From the NCBI RefSeq assembly GCF_900156055.1, contig NZ_FTMQ01000001.1:186001-250000 (forward strand): a stretch of 64,000 nucleotides of DNA. The letters are read 5' to 3'. Below are positions 17,113 through 25,276 of this stretch, piece after piece. The stretch comes from Rhizobium sp. RU33A (GTDB lineage: Bacteria > Pseudomonadota > Alphaproteobacteria > Rhizobiales > Rhizobiaceae). The first letter of the stretch is position 1. Each line of letters starts with the position of its first letter. Under the pieces are notes generated by a model. That model was not told the origin of the DNA, did no database searches, and was given only the letters and a program-made list of their open reading frames with translations. The translations under genes were made by a program, and so were the position numbers.

Positions 17113-18998
17113 AGACCTCGATTGCGACCGTCTCCATCAGCGGTGAGTTCGAGGAAAAGCTCGCCGCCATCGCGCGCGCCGGCTTCGATGCCGTCGAGAT
17201 CTTCGAGAACGACTTTCTCGCCTTTGATCGTTCGCCGGCCGAGGTCGGACAGATGGTTCGTGATCATGGTCTTGCCGTGTCGCTTTTCCAGCCGTTTCGC
17301 GACTTCGAAGGCATGCCTGAACCCTTTCGATCCCGCAATTTCGACCGTGCCGAGCGCAAATTCGATCTGATGGCCGAGCTCGGCACGGATCTGATGCTAA
17401 TCTGCTCGAACGCCTCCCCCGTCGCGCTGGGCGGCATCGATCGCGCCGCCGAGGATTTCCATGCGCTCGGCGAGCGTGCCGCCCGCCGTGGCTTGCGTGT
17501 GGGCTACGAGGCGCTCGCCTGGGGGCGGCATATCAACGACCACCGCGACGCCTGGGAGATCGTGCGCCGCGCCGACCACCCCAGCATCGGCCTGATCCTC
17601 GACAGCTTCCACACCTTGTCTCGCAAGATCGAGCTGAACTCGATCCGGTCGATCCCCGGCGATCGCATCTTCATCGTCCAGCTCGCGGACGCGCCGCTGA
17701 TCGAAATGGATCTCCTCTATTGGTCGCGCCATTTCCGCAACATGCCGGGCGAGGGCGATTTGGCCGTCACCGCCTTCATGCAGGCCGTCGCAGCCACCGG
17801 TTACAACGGCTATCTGTCGCTCGAAATCTTCAACGACCAGTTTCGTGGCGGCTCACCTGACGCAATCTCGCGGGACGGGCGTCGCTCGCTGGTCAACCTC
17901 ATGGATCAGGTGGCCCGGGCCGAACCGAAGATCAGCATACCGGTGCCGGCCATGCCCGACCGCGCCAAGGTATCCGGCATCGCCTTTATCGAATTCGCCG
18001 CCGGCGAGGACGAGGAGCGCGAGCTTGAAGCCCTTTTCACGCTGCTCGGCTTCGTGCCCACTGCCTGGCATCGTTCCAAGGCCGTGACCCTCTATCGCCA
18101 GGGCGACATCAATATCGTCATCAACAGGGAAGAGAAGGGTTTCGCCAACGCCTCCTATCTCGTCCATGGGGCCAATGCCTATGCCTTCGGGCTTATGGTC
18201 GATGACGCGGCAGAGGCCCATAGACGCGCGCTTCAGCTCGGTGCCGAGGATTTCCGCCAGTCCGTCGGTCCGGGCGAGCTGCAGGTCCCGGCGATCCGCG
18301 GCGTTGGCGGAGGGCTCGTCTACTTCCTCGACCAAAAGAGTGAACTCGCGCGGATATTCGACGTCGAGTTCACGCCTATCGATGAAACGCCGGAGAGCAG
18401 CGTCGACATCGGCCTGACCCGGGTCGACCACATCGCCCAGACAACGCGCTACGAGGAAATGCTCACCTGGCTGCTCTTCTACACATCACAGCTCGATGCC
18501 CGGAAGACGCCGATGGTCGACATCATCGATCCGGCCGGCCTCGTCAGAAGCCAGGTGGTCGAGACCCCGGACGGGCGTCTACGAATCACCCTGAACGGCG
18601 CTGAAAACCGCAACACGCTGGCCGGCCGCTTCATCGCCGAAACCTTCGGCTCGGGCATCCAGCACATTGCCTTCGAGACGGACGACATCTTCGCCACCGC
18701 CGAGGGGCTTGCCGCGAAAGGTTTCCGATCCCTCGTGATCTCGCCGAATTACTACGACGACATCGAGGCCCGCTTCGGTCTCGACCCCGATCTCGTCGAG
18801 CGGATGAAATCGGCGAATATCCTCTATGATCAGGATGAGGCGGGGGAGTATTTCCAGCTTTACTCCCCAACCTATGGCGAGGGCTTCTTCTTCGAGATCG
18901 TCGAGCGTCGGGGCTATCGTGGCTACGGAGCGCCGAACGCGATCTTCCGCATCGCCGCCCTCAAGCGCCATCTGCGTCCGAAGGGAATGCCGAAATGA
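17109..18998 (+). CDS. 3-dehydroshikimate dehydratase, QsuB/QuiC type (isomerase-fold domain fused to HPPD-like domain)
   Basis: Converts 3-dehydroshikimate to protocatechuate, which enters the beta-ketoadipate pathway. 629 residues. The N-terminal half is a xylose-isomerase-like TIM barrel whose metal-binding set is intact: Glu134 (GYEALAW), Asp165 (LILDSFH), Gln191 (FIVQLAD), Glu239 (LSLEIFND). The C-terminal half (from ~290) carries two VOC domains resembling 4-hydroxyphenylpyruvate dioxygenase, with His in VDHIAQ, His in IQHIAFE and Glu in FFFEIVER. The biological role of that second half is unclear even in studied homologues. GGGGAGG precedes the ATG. No protocatechuate dioxygenase is in the window. 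Confidence 0.9.
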   Translation: MKTSIATVSISGEFEEKLAAIARAGFDAVEIFENDFLAFDRSPAEVGQMVRDHGLAVSLFQPFRDFEGMPEPFRSRNFDRAERKFDLMAELGTDLMLICSNASPVALGGIDRAAEDFHALGERAARRGLRVGYEALAWGRHINDHRDAWEIVRRADHPSIGLILDSFHTLSRKIELNSIRSIPGDRIFIVQLADAPLIEMDLLYWSRHFRNMPGEGDLAVTAFMQAVAATGYNGYLSLEIFNDQFRGGSPDAISRDGRRSLVNLMDQVARAEPKISIPVPAMPDRAKVSGIAFIEFAAGEDEERELEALFTLLGFVPTAWHRSKAVTLYRQGDINIVINREEKGFANASYLVHGANAYAFGLMVDDAAEAHRRALQLGAEDFRQSVGPGELQVPAIRGVGGGLVYFLDQKSELARIFDVEFTPIDETPESSVDIGLTRVDHIAQTTRYEEMLTWLLFYTSQLDARKTPMVDIIDPAGLVRSQVVETPDGRLRITLNGAENRNTLAGRFIAETFGSGIQHIAFETDDIFATAEGLAAKGFRSLVISPNYYDDIEARFGLDPDLVERMKSANILYDQDEAGEYFQLYSPTYGEGFFFEIVERRGYRGYGAPNAIFRIAALKRHLRPKGMPK

Positions 18999-19033
18999 GC
19001 GCCCGGATTATCCACGCAGCCGGCCGCAGCCGT

Positions 19034-19744
19034 TCAGTTCGCCACCGTGCCACCGAGCGCGATCGTCAGCGACTGGTCGATGTGACGCGACAGAGCCGCG
19101 GCAGCCTGCTCGGCAGATCCCTCCATCAGCGGGTTGAGGAAGGCCAGATGCTCGGAGATCACCCGTTTGGCATTGTCCCGGGTCACGCGCACTCTGGTTT
19201 GCGCCGTCATCCGGATCTTGATCGCCGTGACACGGTAGACATTGGCGATCAGGCTGTTCTCCATGGCGTCGACCATGTCGGCATGCATCTGCCAGTCATA
19301 GACCTGCAAGTCGCGCAGGAAGGCGGGAAGGTCGGTGATGTCGTCGCCGCCGAGCCGCTCGCGCGCCTGGATGTGCCAGTCGAGCCAGTTGGCGATCACG
19401 GCACGGTCGAGGCGCTGGATCATGTCCGGGATGGCGCTGAGTTCGATGATGCGGCGCATCTGATACGCTTCCCGCACGAAGGTCACATCGAGGCTGGGCA
19501 CCATCAGCCCGCGTTGCGGCAGCGTCTGCAAAAGGCCTTCGGCCTCGAGCCGCGGAATGGCTTCGCGGATGGCGCTGAGTGTCAGTTCCGTCGTCTCGAC
19601 CAGCGCGCGCTGGGAGATGACCTGGCCGGGCTTCAGCCGGCCCCAATTCAGAAGTTCTTCAATTCGACTATAGGCGAGCTGCCTGAGGGAGCTTTCGCCT
19701 GTCGTCGACATAACTGCCTGCCGGGCGCTCGGTTTGTCTCTCAT
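19034..19744 (-). CDS. GntR-family regulator (FCD/FadR subfamily)
   Basis: About 236 residues from the ATG at 19744; an ATG at 19711 is a reasonable alternative and the far-upstream ATG at 19789 lies inside the operator. N-terminal winged helix (RIEELLNWGRLKPGQVISQRALVE..LSAIREAIPRLEAEGLL, interrupted here) and C-terminal all-helical FCD domain with metal-site histidines. Divergent from the TRAP operon and convergent with the dehydratase gene. It most likely responds to the TRAP substrate or the aldolase product. The palindrome in front of it may belong to it, to the TetR protein at 15.2 kb, or to both. Confidence 0.85.
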   Translation of the reverse strand: MRDKPSARQAVMSTTGESSLRQLAYSRIEELLNWGRLKPGQVISQRALVETTELTLSAIREAIPRLEAEGLLQTLPQRGLMVPSLDVTFVREAYQMRRIIELSAIPDMIQRLDRAVIANWLDWHIQARERLGGDDITDLPAFLRDLQVYDWQMHADMVDAMENSLIANVYRVTAIKIRMTAQTRVRVTRDNAKRVISEHLAFLNPLMEGSAEQAAAALSRHIDQSLTIALGGTVAN

Positions 19745-19781
19745 GGGTTCACACTGTCGCGTTCGGGATTGATAACAGCAC

Positions 19782-19795
19782 ACTAACATGTTAGT
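19782..19795. promoter_or_regulatory. palindromic operator between gntR and TRAP operon
   Basis: ACTAACATGTTAGT is a perfect 14-bp palindrome. It differs only in the two central bases from the palindrome at 15921-15934 (ACTAACTAGTTAGT). A TTGATA -35-like hexamer for the + strand lies just upstream (19769-19774). Confidence 0.65.
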
Positions 19796-19915
19796 TCGAT
19801 ATCAGTAAGGCAGGATCTCTGCCATCAGCGCGTTTTCACAGGTTTGGAGGACCGGAAGCGTGCTGGGGCGGAAAACAACCAGAAGTTCCATAGTCAAACG
19901 GGAGGAGACTACACA

Positions 19916-20926
19916 ATGAAACTCACACTGACCCGCCGCTTCCTGATGGCATCCGCCATCACCTTCACGGCACTCGCAGCGAGCGGTTCGCTCGCAATCG
20001 CCCAGGACAAGCCGGTGATCCGCATGTCCACGCCGGCCTCCGAGACCGATCAGCGATCCGTGGCGCTCGCAACCGTCTTCGGCCCGGCGATCGGCGAATT
20101 CGCCACCTATCAGCCGCACTACAACGCCTCCCTCGTGCCGCAGGGCTCGGAGCTCGAGGCCATTGCAGCCGGCGATCTGGAAATGTCGATCACCTCGGCG
20201 CAGGAACTCGCAAACTTCCTGCCGGAATTCTCGATCTTCGCCACAGGTTATGTTCATCGCAGCGCCCAGCATCAGGTTAACGTCTTCAGCGACCCGCTGA
20301 TGGATCCGCTCAAGGAGAAGGTCGAAAGCGAACTCGGTGTGAAGCTCCTCGCCGTCATGTATCTCGGCAAGCGTCACGTGAACCTGCGCTTCCCGCGATC
20401 GGAAAAGAACATCATGACCCCGGCAGATCTCGCTGGCGTCAACCTGCGCATGCCCGGCAGCGACGCCTGGCAGTTCCTCGGCCGCGCCCTTGGCGCAAAC
20501 CCGACGCCGGTGGCCTTCACTGAGATCTACACCGGCCTCCAGACCGGCTCGGTCGATGGTCAGGACAATCCGCTGCCGACGGTTGTCGACGCGAAGTTCT
20601 ACGAAGTTACCAAGCAGGTGAGCCTGACCGCCCACCTCGTCGACCTCAACTACATCGCCTTCTCCAAGGCCGTCTGGGACAAGCTGACGCCCGAGCAGCA
20701 GGCCGCGGTCCAGAAGGCTGCCGAAGACGCGGCACAGTCGGGTCGCGAAGGCCAGCTGAAGAAGGAAGACGAACTCGTCGCCTTCCTCAAGGAGCAGGGT
20801 CTCGAAGTCTATGAGCCCGACCTAAATGCCTTCCGCACCCACGTTCAGGCACAGTATGTCGGCTCCGACTTCGCCAAGGCCTGGCCGGAAGGTGCACTTG
20901 AGAAGATCAACGCCATCGCTGACTGA
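19916..20926 (+). CDS. dctP: TRAP transporter solute-binding protein (DctP family)
   Basis: Periplasmic receptor of a secondary high-affinity carboxylate importer. 336 residues from the ATG at 19916, preceded by GGGAGGAG; signal peptide to about residue 33 (cleavage after AIA). The family signature with the carboxylate-binding Arg is NLRMPGSDAWQFLGRALGANPTPVAFTEIY (read in parts), followed by LQTGSVDGQDNP. First gene of dctP-dctQ-dctM-aldolase. Context with the dehydratase operon suggests an acid related to quinate/shikimate, but sugar acids are also possible because a DapA-like aldolase follows. Confidence 0.93.
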   Translation: MKLTLTRRFLMASAITFTALAASGSLAIAQDKPVIRMSTPASETDQRSVALATVFGPAIGEFATYQPHYNASLVPQGSELEAIAAGDLEMSITSAQELANFLPEFSIFATGYVHRSAQHQVNVFSDPLMDPLKEKVESELGVKLLAVMYLGKRHVNLRFPRSEKNIMTPADLAGVNLRMPGSDAWQFLGRALGANPTPVAFTEIYTGLQTGSVDGQDNPLPTVVDAKFYEVTKQVSLTAHLVDLNYIAFSKAVWDKLTPEQQAAVQKAAEDAAQSGREGQLKKEDELVAFLKEQGLEVYEPDLNAFRTHVQAQYVGSDFAKAWPEGALEKINAIAD

Positions 20927-21004
20927 GCGCGACCTGATCTGAACCGGGCCGGGGAGTGATCTCCGGCCCATCGTCGAACATGATGTCCTGTCGAAGGTGA
21001 TGGT

Positions 21005-21568
21005 GTGTCTTCTCTGATCAAACTGTTTCGGACTTCGGCCGAAGCCGTGGCTGCCGCGCTGATGGCCGCCATGTTTGCGACCTTCATTCTGCAGGTCCTC
21101 GTTCGCTACACGGCGCGCCTCCCTTGGGTCGCCGAGAACATGCCCTTTCTCCAGCCGACCAACTTTGGCTGGACGCTGGAATTCTGTCTCGCCATCTGGG
21201 TCTGGCTGATCTTCTGGGGCAACAGCTTCGTTGTCAGGGTCGAGGATCACGTCACTTTCGACGTGCTCTATGTCTCCGTATCCCCGCGTATCAGGCAGAT
21301 CTTCACCGTTGTCACCGGCCTTGCCGTCGCCATCGCCCTTCTCTTGTCGGTGGCGCCCACCTGGGATCGCCTCGCCATTCTCCGCCTGAAAAAGACAGCC
21401 ACCCTCGGCGATCTCTTCGGCGACTGGATCCGCATGCGAGATGTCTACATGATCTATATCGTCTTCCTCGTCGCCGTCGCCGGCCGCTATATCTGGCAAG
21501 TCTGGCAGGCACTGCGCGAGAGCCTCAGCGGCACTGGTGACACCGGACAGACGGGAGGCCAGGCATGA
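21005..21568 (+). CDS. dctQ: TRAP transporter small permease (DctQ)
   Basis: Small membrane subunit of the TRAP system. 187 residues with four predicted helices; the GTG start at 21005 follows AAGGTGATG. The conserved EFCLAIWVWLIFWGNSFVVR segment between helices 2 and 3 (read in parts) is typical. It overlaps dctM by ATGA. Confidence 0.92.
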   Translation: MSSLIKLFRTSAEAVAAALMAAMFATFILQVLVRYTARLPWVAENMPFLQPTNFGWTLEFCLAIWVWLIFWGNSFVVRVEDHVTFDVLYVSVSPRIRQIFTVVTGLAVAIALLLSVAPTWDRLAILRLKKTATLGDLFGDWIRMRDVYMIYIVFLVAVAGRYIWQVWQALRESLSGTGDTGQTGGQA

Positions 21569-22860
21569 GCATCGCCTTCCTCCTCTGCATCGTCATTCTG
21601 CTTGGCCTCGCCGTGATGGGTACACCCATCGCCTATGCGATCCTTGTTGCCTCATTTGCCTATCTTGCCGCCAGCGGTCAGAGCATCGGCATCAGCGGCA
21701 AGATCCTGCTGGATGGCCTTTACCAGAGCTTCATTCTGCTCGCCGTGCCGCTGTTCATCATCGCGGCCAACATCATGAATGCCGGCTCGGTCTCCGATCG
21801 GCTGCTGCAGTTCTGTGTCGCCCTGGTCGGCCGCTTCCGCGGCGGCCTTGGCCATGTCAATATCCTCTCGTCCCTGGTCTTTTCCGGCATGTCCGGCTCA
21901 GCGATTGCCGATGCGGCCGGCATCGGCAAGATGATCATCGACATGATGGTGAAGTCTGGCCACTACACGCGCGGCTATGCCGCCGCGATCACGGCCGCAT
22001 CCGCCACCATCGGCCCGATCATCCCGCCATCGATCCCGATGGTGCTCTATGCCCTCGTGTCCAACACCTCCATCGGCTTCCTCTTCCTTGGCGGAATCGT
22101 CCCCGGCCTGCTGATGGGTGCCCTACTGATGGCCATGAATGCCTGGATTTCGCACAGACGCGGCTTTGCCAAGCATGAGCCCGTGCCGCTGCGCGAATTC
22201 CCGGCCCTGACGATCAATGCCGGCCCTGCATTGATGATGCCTGCGATCCTGCTCTACGGCATCTATGGCGGCGTCACGACGCCGACCGAGGCAGCAGCCG
22301 TGGCGGCCTTCTATGCGCTGATCCTGGCGACGATCTTCTACAGGTCGCTCAGCTTCAAGCATTTCTACGAGATCCTGGTCACCAGTGCCCGTTCGTCCGC
22401 GGCCGTCGGCCTGATCATTGGCGGTGCGCTGATCCTGAACTACATCGTCGCCTCGGAGAACATTCCGACCGTCGTCGCCAATGCCCTCGTCGACCTCGAT
22501 GTGCATCCGCTGGTCTTCCTGCTCGCCGTCAACCTGCTGTTGCTCGTGCTCGGCTGTTTCCTCGATGCCTCGACGATCATCCTGGTCATCATTCCCCTGT
22601 TCATTCCGACATGCCGGGCGCTTGGCATCGACCTCGTGCATTTCGGCGTGGTGGCCGTGGTCAACTGCATGATCGGTCTGATCACCCCGCCCTACGGCAT
22701 CCTTCTCTTCGTCATCAATGCCGTGACGCGCATACCGCTCGCTGAAATCATCCGAGAGATCTGGCTCTTCCTGGCGGCCCTTCTGGTTGCCCTGCTGCTG
22801 CTGATCCTCATTCCCGATATCACCCTGATGCTGCCGCGTGCCCTCGGTTATGCCGGCTGA
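21565..22860 (+). CDS. dctM: TRAP transporter large permease (DctM)
   Basis: Carries out sodium-coupled import with DctQ. 431 residues, about 11-12 hydrophobic segments. Family motifs: MSGSAIADAAGIG near residue 110, IIPPSIPMVLYAL near 152, FLDASTIILVIIPLFIP near 332, and GLITPPYGILLF near the C-terminus. Overlaps dctQ by 4 bases; the aldolase gene begins 32 bases later. Confidence 0.95.
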   Translation: MSIAFLLCIVILLGLAVMGTPIAYAILVASFAYLAASGQSIGISGKILLDGLYQSFILLAVPLFIIAANIMNAGSVSDRLLQFCVALVGRFRGGLGHVNILSSLVFSGMSGSAIADAAGIGKMIIDMMVKSGHYTRGYAAAITAASATIGPIIPPSIPMVLYALVSNTSIGFLFLGGIVPGLLMGALLMAMNAWISHRRGFAKHEPVPLREFPALTINAGPALMMPAILLYGIYGGVTTPTEAAAVAAFYALILATIFYRSLSFKHFYEILVTSARSSAAVGLIIGGALILNYIVASENIPTVVANALVDLDVHPLVFLLAVNLLLLVLGCFLDASTIILVIIPLFIPTCRALGIDLVHFGVVAVVNCMIGLITPPYGILLFVINAVTRIPLAEIIREIWLFLAALLVALLLLILIPDITLMLPRALGYAG

Positions 22861-22892
22861 TCGCAAATGCCCCTGTTTCGAGGACCGCTTCC

Positions 22893-23822
22893 ATGACGCA
22901 TAACTTCCACGGGATCGTCCCGGTGATGATCACGCCCTTTGACGACAATAACGCAATCGACTGGGACGGCTATGCCAAGCTGATCGAATGGTACATCGAC
23001 AATGGCTCCCACGGCCTGTTTGCCGTGTGCCAGTCCTCGGAAATGCTGTTTCTGACGCTGGAAGAGCGCACTGCGCTCGCCTCCTTCACGGTCCGGCAAG
23101 TCAAGGGCCGCGTCCCGGTCGTCGCTTCCGGACATATCTCTGAGAGCATGGACGACCAGAAGGCAGAGCTTCGGGCCATGGCCGAAACGGGTGTTGACGC
23201 CGTGGTCCTCGTGACCAACCGCCTCGCGGCTGCCGACGAAGATGCCACCGTCTTCCGCTCGCGGATGCAGGACCTGCTCGGCGCGATCCCGGCAGACATG
23301 AAGCTCGGGCTCTACGAATGCCCCGCACCCTATCGCAGATTGCTGATCGATGACGAGGTCCGCTGGTGCGCCGAGAGCGGTCGCTTCGCCTTCCTGAAGG
23401 ATGTTTCCTGCGACCTCGACCACATCCGCCGCCGGTTGGCCCTCGTCGAGAACACGCCGCTTGCGATCAACAATGCCAATGCAGCGATCGCCTGGCCTTT
23501 CCTTGAGGCCGGCGGCCACGGCTTTTCCGGTGTCATGAACAACTTCCACCCGGATCTCTATCGCTGGCTCTATGATCACGGCAAATCCCATCCGGAACTT
23601 GCCGCCGAACTCGACACCTTCCTCGTCCTCTCGGCCATGTCGGAGAGTTACGGCTATCCGAAGCTCGCCAAGCATTTCCATCGCCGCATCGGCACATTCG
23701 CCAATGTTCACAGCCGCGCCGTGCCGCATGACATCACGGAACGCCACTGGGCCGTGGAAACCGTTCTGGATCACATCGTGACGGGTGCAGACCGCTTCCG
23801 CTCGAAAATCGCGAGAGCCTGA
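22893..23822 (+). CDS. DapA/NanA-family class I aldolase, substrate unknown
   Basis: 309 residues, TIM-barrel class I aldolase of the dihydrodipicolinate synthase/N-acetylneuraminate lyase superfamily. Schiff-base Lys169 (FAFLKDVS) and catalytic Tyr141 (GLYECPAPY) are present. The usual G-(S/T)-T-GE pyruvate-carboxylate loop is replaced by CQSSEMLFL (residues 46-54), which argues against lysine biosynthesis and for a different 2-oxo acid substrate. Last gene of the TRAP operon, so it should act on the imported compound or a derivative. Convergent with the hydantoinase gene 19 bases away. Confidence 0.85.
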   Translation: MTHNFHGIVPVMITPFDDNNAIDWDGYAKLIEWYIDNGSHGLFAVCQSSEMLFLTLEERTALASFTVRQVKGRVPVVASGHISESMDDQKAELRAMAETGVDAVVLVTNRLAAADEDATVFRSRMQDLLGAIPADMKLGLYECPAPYRRLLIDDEVRWCAESGRFAFLKDVSCDLDHIRRRLALVENTPLAINNANAAIAWPFLEAGGHGFSGVMNNFHPDLYRWLYDHGKSHPELAAELDTFLVLSAMSESYGYPKLAKHFHRRIGTFANVHSRAVPHDITERHWAVETVLDHIVTGADRFRSKIARA

Positions 23823-23841
23823 GCCAAGGCTTTCGCCCAAC

Positions 23842-25251
23842 TTAGGCCGGTGCGGTGCTCAAGGCCGATCGTTTGCGGCTGAGGTAACGTCCCTCTGCTG
23901 CGCGAACGATGGATCCCTGATCCATCACGGTCTTGCCGCGGACCAGCAGGCGCACCGGCCACCCCGTCACCGCAAGCCCTTCATAGGGTGTGTAATCTGC
24001 CCCGTGCTGCAGCATCTCATTGGTCAGGGTGAGCTGTCTTGTCGGGTCCCACAGCGCAATGTCGGCATCTGAGCCGATCGCGATCGTGCCCTTCTGCGGA
24101 TACATGCCGTAGAGCTTGGCGTGGTTGGTCGACGTCACCGCAACGAAGCGGTTGATATCGATCCGCCCCTTCATCACCCCTTCGGAAAACAGAATGGGAA
24201 GGCGCGTGGCCACCCCCGGTATGCCGTTCGGGATCCAGCGGAAATGCCGCTTGCCCTTCTCGTTCAGCTTGCCCTCCGGATCATCGAAACGAAACGGGCA
24301 GTGATCGGACGAGAAGAGGTCGAAGACGCCCTGTTCGAGACCTTCCCAGCAGGCATCCTGGCTCGGCTTGTCACGCGGCGGCGGCGAGCAGACGAATTTT
24401 GCGCCGTCCAGACCTTCGAGGTCGAGGTCGTCAGCCGTCAGCATCAGATATTGCGGGCAGGTCTCGCCAGCGATCTTCTGTCCGCGCTGGCGGGCGCGGC
24501 GGATTTCCTCCATCGCCTCGCGGTTCGAGACATGGACGATGACGATCGGCACATCGACGATTTCGGCGAGCGAAAGGGCCCGGTGGGTCGCTTCGCGCTC
24601 GGCCGCCACCGGTCGGGTGGTGGCATGGTATTTCGGGGCGAACTTGCCCTCTTCCTCGTGCCGGCCGATCAGGTAGCGGATCGCATCCTCGTTCTCGCAA
24701 TGGACCATGACCAGCGCACCGGTGCGCCTTGCCGTATCGAGCGTGGCCAGAATCTCGTCGTCCCGCAGCCTCAAGCCCTCATAGGTCATGAAGACCTTGA
24801 GCGAGGTGTAGCCATCCTCGACAAGCGCCGGCAGTTCCTGGCCGAGAACTTCCGCCGTCGGATCAGTCACGACGAGGTGGAAGGACACGTCGATATGACA
24901 TTTCCCCTCGGCCTTGCCGTGATAGATCTTGAGCGCCTCGCGCAGTGACTGACCCTTTTCCTGCATGCAGAATGCGAGCACGCTGCTGTTGCCGCCGATC
25001 GCAGCCGATCGCGTGCCGCTGTCGAATTCGTCGGCCATGACGATGCCCTCACCGGACGGCTGGTCGAGATGCACATGGCTGTCGATCCCGCCGGGAAGCA
25101 CGAAGAGCCCCGTTGCATCGATCACCTCGTCGGCATCCGCCAGATCGGTTGCCAGCGCCACGATCCGCCCGCACCTGATGCCGACATCGCTGACGAAAGT
25201 ATCGCTTGCGGTCACCACCGTTCCGTTGCGGATCACTGTGTCGAAATGCAT
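23842..25251 (-). CDS. dihydropyrimidinase/hydantoinase-like amidohydrolase
   Basis: Cyclic amide hydrolase of the amidohydrolase superfamily. 469 residues from the ATG at 25251 (AAGGA 8 bases upstream). Binuclear metal site is complete: HxH in GGIDSHVHLDQP (near residue 57), carboxylated Lys in YTSLKVFMTYEG, His in VHCENED and IVHVSN, Asp in SSDHCPFRF. This supports real catalysis rather than a CRMP-like scaffold. Downstream end of a unit with a class V PLP enzyme and an amino acid ABC importer; no beta-ureidopropionase or DHP dehydrogenase lies nearby, so classical pyrimidine reduction is unlikely to be its job. Confidence 0.85.
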   Translation of the reverse strand: MHFDTVIRNGTVVTASDTFVSDVGIRCGRIVALATDLADADEVIDATGLFVLPGGIDSHVHLDQPSGEGIVMADEFDSGTRSAAIGGNSSVLAFCMQEKGQSLREALKIYHGKAEGKCHIDVSFHLVVTDPTAEVLGQELPALVEDGYTSLKVFMTYEGLRLRDDEILATLDTARRTGALVMVHCENEDAIRYLIGRHEEEGKFAPKYHATTRPVAAEREATHRALSLAEIVDVPIVIVHVSNREAMEEIRRARQRGQKIAGETCPQYLMLTADDLDLEGLDGAKFVCSPPPRDKPSQDACWEGLEQGVFDLFSSDHCPFRFDDPEGKLNEKGKRHFRWIPNGIPGVATRLPILFSEGVMKGRIDINRFVAVTSTNHAKLYGMYPQKGTIAIGSDADIALWDPTRQLTLTNEMLQHGADYTPYEGLAVTGWPVRLLVRGKTVMDQGSIVRAAEGRYLSRKRSALSTAPA

Positions 25252-25276
25252 GGGGCTCGTCCTTCTCAGTTGCGGT

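Noticed and set aside
22893..23822. Lysine-biosynthesis dapA
   Set aside because: Schiff-base Lys and Tyr are present, but the pyruvate-carboxylate loop is altered and the gene ends a TRAP catabolic operon.
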